5,123 nt of DNA from Bacteroidales bacterium (GTDB lineage Bacteria > Bacteroidota > Bacteroidia > Bacteroidales > UBA4417), in contig JANXXZ010000340.1 of assembly GCA_025350385.1 (NCBI GenBank), forward strand, positions 1 through 5,123, read 5' to 3'. Below, one piece after another: positions 1-5,123 of this stretch (position 1 is its first letter; the number at the start of each line of letters is the position of its first letter). The notes beneath the pieces are model-generated. The model saw only the letters and a list, made by a program, of their open reading frames with translations, made no database searches and was not told where the DNA came from. A program made the position numbers and the translations under genes.

Positions 1-395
1 TCCAGAAGATCAAGGAAGGCTGGACTGATGTAGATGTAGTTATTACTATGCCTACCATCATGCCCAAAGTCGGAGCACTGGGACGTATTCTAGGCCCCCG
101 TGGCCTGATGCCCAATCCAAAGACCGGAACTGTGACAATGGAAATCGGGAAAGCTGTGCAGGAAGTAAAAGCCGGAAAGATTGACTTTAAAGTCGATAAA
201 TATGGTATCATCCATGCATCAGTCGGAAAAGTATCTTTTGAACAGGAGCAACTTATTGAAAATGCGAGGGAACTTATCTCAACCATTATCAAACTGAAAC
301 CTTCTTCTTCAAAAGGAACCTACGTAAAAAGCGTTTTTATGTCCAGTACTATGAGTCCTGGTATTCGTATTGATCAAAAATCGATCACAGCCTAA
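1..395 (+). CDS. rplA: 50S ribosomal protein L1, 3' part (5' end outside the window)
   Basis: L1 binds 23S rRNA and forms the mobile L1 stalk that helps release deacylated tRNA from the E site; in many bacteria it also represses its own operon by binding the mRNA. The reading frame is open from the left edge (first whole codon at base 3) to the TAA at 393-395, giving 130 residues of a protein that is usually about 230 long, so roughly the first 100 residues are missing. The fragment carries the L1 family signature [19 protein letters not shown] (about fragment residues 27-45), then [21 protein letters not shown] and the C-terminal part with [18 protein letters not shown], all aligning with E. 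coli L1 from memory. It therefore covers much of the central domain and the C-terminal part of the rRNA-binding domain. An internal ATG at 48 lies inside conserved sequence and is not the true start. rplJ follows after 45 bases, and rplK would be expected upstream. Confidence 0.97.
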   Translation, partial: QKIKEGWTDVDVVITMPTIMPKVGALGRILGPRGLMPNPKTGTVTMEIGKAVQEVKAGKIDFKVDKYGIIHASVGKVSFEQEQLIENARELISTIIKLKPSSSKGTYVKSVFMSSTMSPGIRIDQKSITA

Positions 396-440
396 GCCTG
401 GTAAGAGTAAGTTACTTGATCCTTAAGAACAAACATCGCT

Positions 441-962
441 ATGAGAAAAGAAGATAAGAATCAGATGATCGATACCCTTACCGGAGAATTAAAGGCATCA
501 AATTACCTTTACATTACCGATATTTCGAACATGAACGTGGCTACGTCAAACCGTCTGCGCCGTTTATGCTTCAAAAGGGACGTAAAACTGATCGTCGTTA
601 AAAACTCCTTGCTGCAAAAAGCAATGGAGCAGTCCGGCAAGGACTTTAGCCCGTTGTACGATGTTCTGAAAGGCCACACCTCCATTATGATCGCTAGCCA
701 GGGTAATGTTCCTGCCAAGCTGATCAAGGAATTTAGGAAATCATCCGATAAGCCCCTGTTAAAAGGCGCTTTTGTTGAAGAAATGACATTTATCGGCGAC
801 CATGAACTCGATTTTCTCCTGGCAATCAAGAGTAAAAACGAACTCATCGCTGACATTATGCTTGCACTTATGACGCCGGCACGCAATGTTATTTCAGCTC
901 TGCAATCCAGCGGTCAAACGCTGTCGGGTGTGCTCAAGACCTTATCCGAACGACCTGAATAA
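441..962 (+). CDS. rplJ: 50S ribosomal protein L10, base of the L7/L12 stalk
   Basis: L10 anchors the L7/L12 stalk: its N-terminal domain binds 23S rRNA near the L11 site and its C-terminal helix holds the L12 dimers that recruit translation GTPases. The product is 173 residues, close to the usual 165-175. The N-terminal region has the typical family pattern, with a start of the [10 protein letters not shown] type, the strand [11 protein letters not shown] (21-31), the signature [12 protein letters not shown] (52-63), the [10 protein letters not shown] strand (76-85) and LKGAFVEEM (107-115). The C-terminal helix, about residues 147-170, is the expected L12-binding segment. Its modest length suggests two L12 dimers, as in E. 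coli, rather than three; this is inference. The ATG at 441 is supported by the conserved N-terminus. The bases before it show no Shine-Dalgarno sequence and few A residues close to the start codon. It is probably co-transcribed with rplA and rplL. The 45-base gap before it is too short for an E. coli-type L10 leader. Confidence 0.97.
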   Translation: MRKEDKNQMIDTLTGELKASNYLYITDISNMNVATSNRLRRLCFKRDVKLIVVKNSLLQKAMEQSGKDFSPLYDVLKGHTSIMIASQGNVPAKLIKEFRKSSDKPLLKGAFVEEMTFIGDHELDFLLAIKSKNELIADIMLALMTPARNVISALQSSGQTLSGVLKTLSERPE

Positions 963-1010
963 TCAAAACAGGCACAACGAGTAAAAACCAAACATCAATT
1001 CAATCAATTA

Positions 1011-1039
1011 TTTTAAAACACTTTAAAACAACAAATAAA
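1011..1039 (+). promoter_or_regulatory. A/T-rich translation leader of rplL with a 9-base direct repeat
   Basis: The bases just before the rplL start are almost entirely A and T, with no Shine-Dalgarno sequence. The 9-mer TTTAAAACA occurs at 1012-1020 and again at 1022-1030. Relative to the ATG, A is found at -3, -5 to -7, -9 and -10, and in a run from -12 to -15. In Bacteroidota, where Shine-Dalgarno sites are largely absent, A residues at -3, -6 and around -11 to -15 are reported to promote initiation. I infer that this is a strong initiation region matched to the need for several L12 copies per ribosome. The repeat may simply reflect the A/T bias. Confidence 0.55.
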
Positions 1040-1420
1040 ATGGCAGATTTAAAAGCTTTCGCAGAACAGTTAGTTAACCTGACAGTTAAGGAAGTCAACG
1101 AACTGGCTAAGATCCTGAAGGAAGAATACGGCATTGAGCCTGCAGCAGCAGCTGCTGTAATGATGACCGGCCCAGCCGGAGGTTCTGATGCTCCCGAAGT
1201 TGAAGAAAAAACTAAGTTCGACGTTATCCTGAAGAGCGCAGGCCAGGCCAAACTGGCTGTTGTTAAGCTCGTAAAAGAACTGACCAGCCTCGGTCTGAAA
1301 GAAGCTAAAGACCTAGTTGACGCCGCCCCAAAGGCAATTAAAGAAGGCGTTACCAAGGACGAAGCTGATGCTCTCAAGTCACAACTTGAAGAGGCCGGCG
1401 CTGAAGTTGAGGTTAAGTAA
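1040..1420 (+). CDS. rplL: 50S ribosomal protein L7/L12
   Basis: L7/L12 is the multicopy stalk protein whose C-terminal domain contacts EF-Tu, EF-G, IF2 and release factors and stimulates their GTPase activity. The product is 126 residues, the usual length. Three parts are visible. A helical N-terminal dimerisation and L10-binding domain spans about residues 1-33 (pattern [16 protein letters not shown]). A flexible hinge rich in Ala, Gly and Pro spans about 34-57, including five consecutive alanines at 35-39. The globular C-terminal domain spans about 58-126, with [10 protein letters not shown], the factor-binding segment [10 protein letters not shown] and the terminal [10 protein letters not shown], nearly identical to E. 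coli. The ATG at 1040 gives the standard MADLKAF start. It follows rplJ by 77 bases with an A-rich leader and is followed by a double hairpin before rpoB. The acidic composition is normal for the family. Confidence 0.98.
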   Translation: MADLKAFAEQLVNLTVKEVNELAKILKEEYGIEPAAAAAVMMTGPAGGSDAPEVEEKTKFDVILKSAGQAKLAVVKLVKELTSLGLKEAKDLVDAAPKAIKEGVTKDEADALKSQLEEAGAEVEVK

Positions 1421-1444
1421 ATAAATCTATTTGGCACAATTACC

Positions 1445-1495
1445 AAACGGACTACTTATTTATGCCTCACGCGTAGATAAGTAGTCTGTTTTCTT
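1445..1495 (+). terminator. Long hairpin with U-rich 3' side in the rplL-rpoB gap: candidate attenuator or RNase III site
   Basis: A 21-pair stem can form between 1445-1465 and 1471-1491, closed by a five-base loop (CTCAC, 1466-1470). The outer arms AAACGGACTACTTAT and ATAAGTAGTCTGTTT pair with one G-U; the inner six pairs include two more G-U pairs. No bulge is needed. The 3' arm runs into TGTTTTCTT (1487-1495), a partly interrupted U-tract on the transcript, so the element resembles an intrinsic terminator, although its lower stem is A/U and part of the U-tract is inside the stem. It starts 25 bases after the rplL stop and ends about 70 bases before rpoB. Because rpoB has no obvious promoter of its own here, the hairpin cannot terminate fully; partial termination (attenuation) or processing of the mRNA, as known between rplL and rpoB in E. 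coli, are the likely roles. The fold is read directly from the sequence; the function is inferred. Confidence 0.75.
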
Positions 1496-1514
1496 CCCGA
1501 TTTTTATATCGGGA
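1495..1514 (+). terminator. Second short hairpin directly downstream, TCCCGAT/ATCGGGA
   Basis: A perfect 7-pair stem, TCCCGAT (1495-1501) with ATCGGGA (1508-1514), encloses the six-base loop TTTTAT. It begins three bases after the end of the longer hairpin's stem, so both can form at the same time. The downstream flank TTAATTGTTTAAATAC is T-rich but has no clean T-tract, so termination on its own would be weak. It may back up the first hairpin, protect a processed 5' end of the rpoB message, or influence rpoB initiation 48 bases further on. Structure is clear; role is uncertain. Confidence 0.5.
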
Positions 1515-1540
1515 TTAATTGTTTAAATACTTTATTTGTT

Positions 1541-1564
1541 TAATCCCTAAATTTTACAGCTTTG
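1541..1564 (+). promoter_or_regulatory. Translation start region that fixes the rpoB start at a TTG codon
   Basis: In the rpoB frame a TAA stop stands at 1541-1543, and the codons from 1544 to 1561 contain no ATG, GTG or TTG. The first possible start is TTG at 1562-1564. The next in-frame ATG is far inside conserved sequence (residue 122, near base 1925), and conserved beta-subunit sequence begins within about 15 codons of the TTG. No Shine-Dalgarno sequence is present; the preceding bases are AAATTTTACAGCT, with G rather than A at -3. This predicts modest initiation. Confidence 0.85.
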
Positions 1565-4500
1565 GCTTCAACAAAAATCGAACGGATCAATTTCGGAACG
1601 TCACAGATCAAGGCGGAATACCCCGACTTTCTTGAAATTCAGATAAAGTCATTCCAGGACTTTTTCCAACTGGAAACAAATCCCGACAACCGCGTCAATG
1701 AAGGACTGTTCAAGGTTTTTTCCGAGAACTTCCCTATTACTGACGCCCGGAATAACTTTGTCCTGGAGTTTCTTGATTATTATGTTGACCCTCCCAGGTA
1801 TTCAATAGAGGAGTGTATTGAAAGGGGGCTTACTTACAGTGTACCCCTTAAAGCTAAACTTAAGCTTTACTGCACCGATCCCGAACACGAAGATTTCGAA
1901 ACCATTATCCAGGACGTATACCTGGGTATGATTCCGTATATGACCCCGAAAGGTACTTTCGCGATCAACGGGGCCGAACGTGTTGTGGTATCGCAGTTGC
2001 ACCGTTCACCAGGCGTGTTCTTCGGGACTAGCTACCATACCAACGGGCAGCAGCTTTATTCAGCCAGGATCATCCCATTCAAGGGCTCCTGGATGGAATT
2101 CACTACGGACATCAACAACGTGATGTACGCGTACATCGACCGTAAGAAGAAACTTCCGGTCACCACGTTGCTCCGTGCAATCGGCTATGAAAGCGATAAA
2201 GATATTCTCGAGATTTTTGACCTTGCCGAAGAAATTAAAGTAAGCAAAGCCGGTCTCAAGAAATACGTTGGTCGCCGCCTGGCCGCCAGGGTGCTTAAAA
2301 CCTGGATCGAAGACTTTGGTGATGAAGATACCGGTGAGGTGGTTTCCATCGAGCGTACTGAAGTGATCATTGACCGTGAAACTGTGCTTGAAGCACATCA
2401 TGTGGATCAGATCGTAGATTCAGGCGCCAAATCCATCTTATTGCATCGCGAAGATGTTAATTCACAGGAGTTTGCCATCATATTCAACACCCTTCAGAAA
2501 GATACAGCAAATAACGAAAAGGAAGCGGTAGAGTACATCTATCGCCAGTTACGTAATGCCGAACCCCCTGATGAAGAAACAGCCCGTGGTATCATTGAGA
2601 AGCTTTTCTTCTCTGATAAACGGTATGACCTGGGTGATGTAGGACGTTACAGGATCAATAAGAAACTGCAGCTGAACACAGCCCTCGAAACGCGCGTTCT
2701 TACCAAGGAAGATATAATCTCTATCATTAAATACCTTATTGGTCTTATTAATTCCAAGACCGAAGTAGATGATATCGACCATTTAAGTAACCGCCGTGTC
2801 CGCACTGTTGGCGAACAGCTTTACAACCAGTTTGGTGTAGGCCTGGCCCGCATGGCCCGTACCATCCGAGAACGTATGAACGTTCGTGATAATGAGGTTT
2901 TCACACCTATGGACCTTATTAATGCCAAAACCCTTTCAAGCGTTATCAACTCATTTTTTGGTACCAACCAGTTGTCGCAGTTCATGGATCAAACCAATCC
3001 GTTGAGCGAGATTACCCATAAACGGAGGGTTTCGGCTCTCGGTCCGGGAGGTCTCTCAAGGGAAAGAGCCGGTTTTGAGGTGCGCGATGTGCATTATACT
3101 CACTACGGCCGGCTTTGTACCATCGAAACACCCGAAGGTCCAAATATCGGTCTGATTTCATCTCTTTGCGTTTATGCCAAGATCAATAAACTTGGTTTTA
3201 TTGAAACTCCGTATAAAAAGGTGACCGATGGCAGGGTTGACCTGGCTGATACCACCTACCTGAGCGCCGAAGAAGAAGAAAACAAGATTATTGCCCAGGC
3301 TACCACCCCGATTGAAAAAGACGGGATGATGGTTGCCGATAAGGTAAAGGTGCGTTACCTGGCCGATTACCCCCTGATTGAAAAAGGGAAAGTCGACCTG
3401 ATTGATATTGCTCCTAATCAGATTGCATCCATTGCTGCCTCACTTATCCCTTTCCTTGAGCATGACGACGCCAACCGCGCCCTCATGGGATCGAACATGA
3501 TGCGTCAGGCTGTTCCCCTGCTTAACCCCGAAGCTCCCATTGTAGGAACCGGACTCGAAGGCAAAGTTGCCCAGGATTCGCGTGCCCTTATCAATGCTGA
3601 AGGCGACGGAATGGTTGAGTATGTGGATGCTACCCAGATCGTTATCCGTTATGCCCGCCTGGATGAAGAAAGACTTGTAAGCTTTGATGATGACGTTAAA
3701 GTTTATAATCTCACCAAGTATGCACGTACCAACCAGAATACCTGTATGAATCTTCGTCCGATTGTCCGCAAGGGCGATAAGGTGAAGAGAGGCCAGGTGC
3801 TTTGCGAAGGTTATGCGACCCGTGGAGGTGAACTTGCTCTGGGCCGTAACCTGATGGTGGCTTTCATGCCATGGCAAGGATATAACTTTGAGGATGCTAT
3901 CGTTATTTCTGAACGTGTTGTGAAGGAAGATATTTTCACCTCGTTGCATATTGAAGAGTTTACCCTTGAAGTTCGCGACACCAAGCGTGGTGTTGAAGAA
4001 CTTACCAATGATATTCCCAATGTAAGCCAGGAAGCTACCAAGGACCTTGATGAAAACGGGTTGATCCGCATCGGGGCCGAAGTAAACGAAGGTGACATCC
4101 TGATCGGGAAAATCACCCCTAAAGGTGAAAGCGATCCTACTCCGGAAGAAAAACTGCTCCGCGCCATTTTCGGCGACAAGGCAGGCGATGTGAAAGATGC
4201 ATCACTCAAGGCTCCTCCTTCAATGAAGGGTGTGGTTATTGACAAACGTCTTTTCTCCCGTGTTGTTAAGGATAAAAAACTTAAAGCCAAGGAAAAGGAT
4301 TTCGTTAAGGAACTTGATGAAGAATTTGTAAAAAGCACCAACGAACTCAAGCAGAAGCTGGTTGATAAACTAACCGTATTGGTTAGCGGAAAAACTTCAC
4401 AGGGCGTTTATAACAATTTCAAGAACGAAATTGTACCCAAAAAAGTGAAGTTCACCCAGAAAATGCTCATCGGTCTTGACTATAACAGTATCAATCCAAA

Positions 4501-5123
4501 CAAGTGGACTACTGATAAAGAAGTTAACGACCTTATCAAGCAGCTGATCAATAACTTCGTTATCAAGTATAAAGAATTGTTGGGTGTATATAACCGCAGG
4601 AAATTTGTAGCCACAGTCGGCGACGAACTTCCAAACGGGATTGTTCAGATGGCTAAGGTTTATGTTGCAAAGAAACGTAAACTGAAAGTAGGCGACAAGA
4701 TGGCCGGACGACATGGTAATAAGGGTATAGTTGCACGTATTGTGCGTGAAGAAGATATGCCTTTCCTGCCTGACGGAACCCCGGTAGATATTGTGCTCAA
4801 CCCGCTTGGTGTACCTTCGCGTATGAACCTTGGACAGATCTTTGAAACTGTGCTTGGATGGGCCGGGGCAAAAATGGGAATGCAGTTTGCAACCCCGATT
4901 TTCGATGGCGCTTCAATAGATCAGATCAATGATTTGATGGATAAAGCCGAACTTCCGCGCAACGGCAGGGTTTATCTCTGCGATGGAGGCACCGGTGAGC
5001 AGTTCGACCAGCCTGCAACAGTAGGTTACATATATATGTTGAAACTGCACCACATGGTTGACGATAAAATGCATGCGCGTTCCATAGGCCCTTATTCACT
5101 CATTACGCAACAGCCTCTCGGAG
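1562..5123 (+). CDS. rpoB: DNA-directed RNA polymerase subunit beta, 5' part (3' end outside the window)
   Basis: RpoB is the beta subunit of RNA polymerase and, with beta', forms the catalytic core. From the TTG at 1562 the frame stays open to the right edge: 1187 whole codons of an expected 1270 or so, lacking about the last 80 residues (clamp-anchoring C-terminus). Visible landmarks: the protrusion motif [16 protein letters not shown] (139-154), [13 protein letters not shown] in the lobe (196-208), [12 protein letters not shown] (401-412), rifampicin region I from [13 protein letters not shown] to SALGPGG (465-496), the ETPEGPNIG segment (522-530), GYNFEDAI with the acidic pair E777/D778, the flap-tip helix [11 protein letters not shown] (861-871), [12 protein letters not shown] with the active-site lysines K1046 and K1054 (E. 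coli K1065 and K1073), and [10 protein letters not shown] near the end. A lysine-rich, partly coiled-coil-like insertion occupies about 901-1011, where E. coli has its own insertion. The classical rifampicin-contact residues are wild-type. The usual CPIETPEG motif reads CTIETPEG (T520). rpoC is expected downstream. Confidence 0.97.
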   Translation, partial: MASTKIERINFGTSQIKAEYPDFLEIQIKSFQDFFQLETNPDNRVNEGLFKVFSENFPITDARNNFVLEFLDYYVDPPRYSIEECIERGLTYSVPLKAKLKLYCTDPEHEDFETIIQDVYLGMIPYMTPKGTFAINGAERVVVSQLHRSPGVFFGTSYHTNGQQLYSARIIPFKGSWMEFTTDINNVMYAYIDRKKKLPVTTLLRAIGYESDKDILEIFDLAEEIKVSKAGLKKYVGRRLAARVLKTWIEDFGDEDTGEVVSIERTEVIIDRETVLEAHHVDQIVDSGAKSILLHREDVNSQEFAIIFNTLQKDTANNEKEAVEYIYRQLRNAEPPDEETARGIIEKLFFSDKRYDLGDVGRYRINKKLQLNTALETRVLTKEDIISIIKYLIGLINSKTEVDDIDHLSNRRVRTVGEQLYNQFGVGLARMARTIRERMNVRDNEVFTPMDLINAKTLSSVINSFFGTNQLSQFMDQTNPLSEITHKRRVSALGPGGLSRERAGFEVRDVHYTHYGRLCTIETPEGPNIGLISSLCVYAKINKLGFIETPYKKVTDGRVDLADTTYLSAEEEENKIIAQATTPIEKDGMMVADKVKVRYLADYPLIEKGKVDLIDIAPNQIASIAASLIPFLEHDDANRALMGSNMMRQAVPLLNPEAPIVGTGLEGKVAQDSRALINAEGDGMVEYVDATQIVIRYARLDEERLVSFDDDVKVYNLTKYARTNQNTCMNLRPIVRKGDKVKRGQVLCEGYATRGGELALGRNLMVAFMPWQGYNFEDAIVISERVVKEDIFTSLHIEEFTLEVRDTKRGVEELTNDIPNVSQEATKDLDENGLIRIGAEVNEGDILIGKITPKGESDPTPEEKLLRAIFGDKAGDVKDASLKAPPSMKGVVIDKRLFSRVVKDKKLKAKEKDFVKELDEEFVKSTNELKQKLVDKLTVLVSGKTSQGVYNNFKNEIVPKKVKFTQKMLIGLDYNSINPNKWTTDKEVNDLIKQLINNFVIKYKELLGVYNRRKFVATVGDELPNGIVQMAKVYVAKKRKLKVGDKMAGRHGNKGIVARIVREEDMPFLPDGTPVDIVLNPLGVPSRMNLGQIFETVLGWAGAKMGMQFATPIFDGASIDQINDLMDKAELPRNGRVYLCDGGTGEQFDQPATVGYIYMLKLHHMVDDKMHARSIGPYSLITQQPLG

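Noticed and set aside
48..395. Internal ATG at 48 as the start of a separate 115-residue protein
   Set aside because: Conserved L1 sequence continues in frame upstream to the window edge, so this Met is internal to a truncated rplA.
405..428. Short inverted sequences (AAGTTACTT, CTTAAG) in the rplA-rplJ gap
   Set aside because: The stems would be only about four pairs with little or no loop, too weak for a terminator or leader structure.
1146..1157. Perfect 12-base palindrome CAGCAGCTGCTG inside rplL
   Set aside because: It arises from consecutive alanine codons in the L12 hinge and has no loop or flanking structure that suggests a separate function.
1428..1434. TATTTGG after rplL as a promoter-like sequence
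   Set aside because: The spacing within the element is one base short of TAnnTTTG and no partner element is visible.
1000..1446. 148-codon reading frame on the - strand opposite rplL
   Set aside because: It is fully explained as the antisense of a highly conserved rplL; its serine- and alanine-rich translation resembles no family I know.
1528..1538. Possible Bacteroidota -7 promoter element (TACTTTAT) before rpoB
   Set aside because: It fits TAnnTTTG except for the last base, but no TTTG-type -33 element lies at a suitable distance upstream, and A/T-rich gaps give such matches by chance.
3440..4350. Two long overlapping - strand reading frames opposite rpoB (169 and 179 codons)
   Set aside because: Both lie opposite strongly conserved rpoB sequence and overlap each other in different frames; low-complexity serine- and arginine-rich translation is typical of antisense shadows.

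Overview
The window is a core-genome stretch from a member of the Bacteroidota, most likely a Bacteroidales-type organism. It carries the ribosomal-protein/RNA-polymerase cluster in the standard bacterial order: the 3' part of rplA (ribosomal protein L1), all of rplJ (L10), all of rplL (L7/L12), and the first 1187 codons of rpoB (RNA polymerase beta), which runs off the right edge. All four genes are on the + strand and read as a single transcription unit. The lineage call rests on two things. The RpoB sequence closely resembles Bacteroidetes beta subunits as I remember them (for example the stretch after residue 75 and the insertion near residues 901-1011). None of the three start codons in the window has a recognisable Shine-Dalgarno sequence, which is usual in this phylum. 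No database search was possible.

Layout: rplA ends at 395; a 45-base gap leads to rplJ (441-962); a 77-base, A-rich gap leads to rplL (1040-1420); a 141-base gap (1421-1561) holds two adjacent hairpins; rpoB starts at an unusual TTG codon at 1562. I see no genes on the - strand: the long reverse-strand reading frames lie opposite highly conserved coding sequence. There is no RNA gene, mobile element, CRISPR array or attachment site.

How the genes work together: L1 forms the L1 stalk of the 50S subunit. L10 is the base of the L7/L12 stalk and carries the L12 dimers that recruit translation factors. RpoB, with RpoC presumably encoded just downstream, forms the RNA polymerase catalytic core. 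The operon needs unequal output, with several L12 per L10 and much less RNA polymerase than ribosomal protein. The sequence offers a plausible way to achieve this: an A-rich leader in front of rplL, then a long hairpin with a U-rich 3' flank after rplL (a candidate attenuator or RNase III site), then a weak TTG start for rpoB.

I found no undescribed system here. The observations most worth checking are the rplL-rpoB double hairpin, the TTG start of rpoB, and a Pro-to-Thr replacement in the CPIETPEG motif of RpoB.
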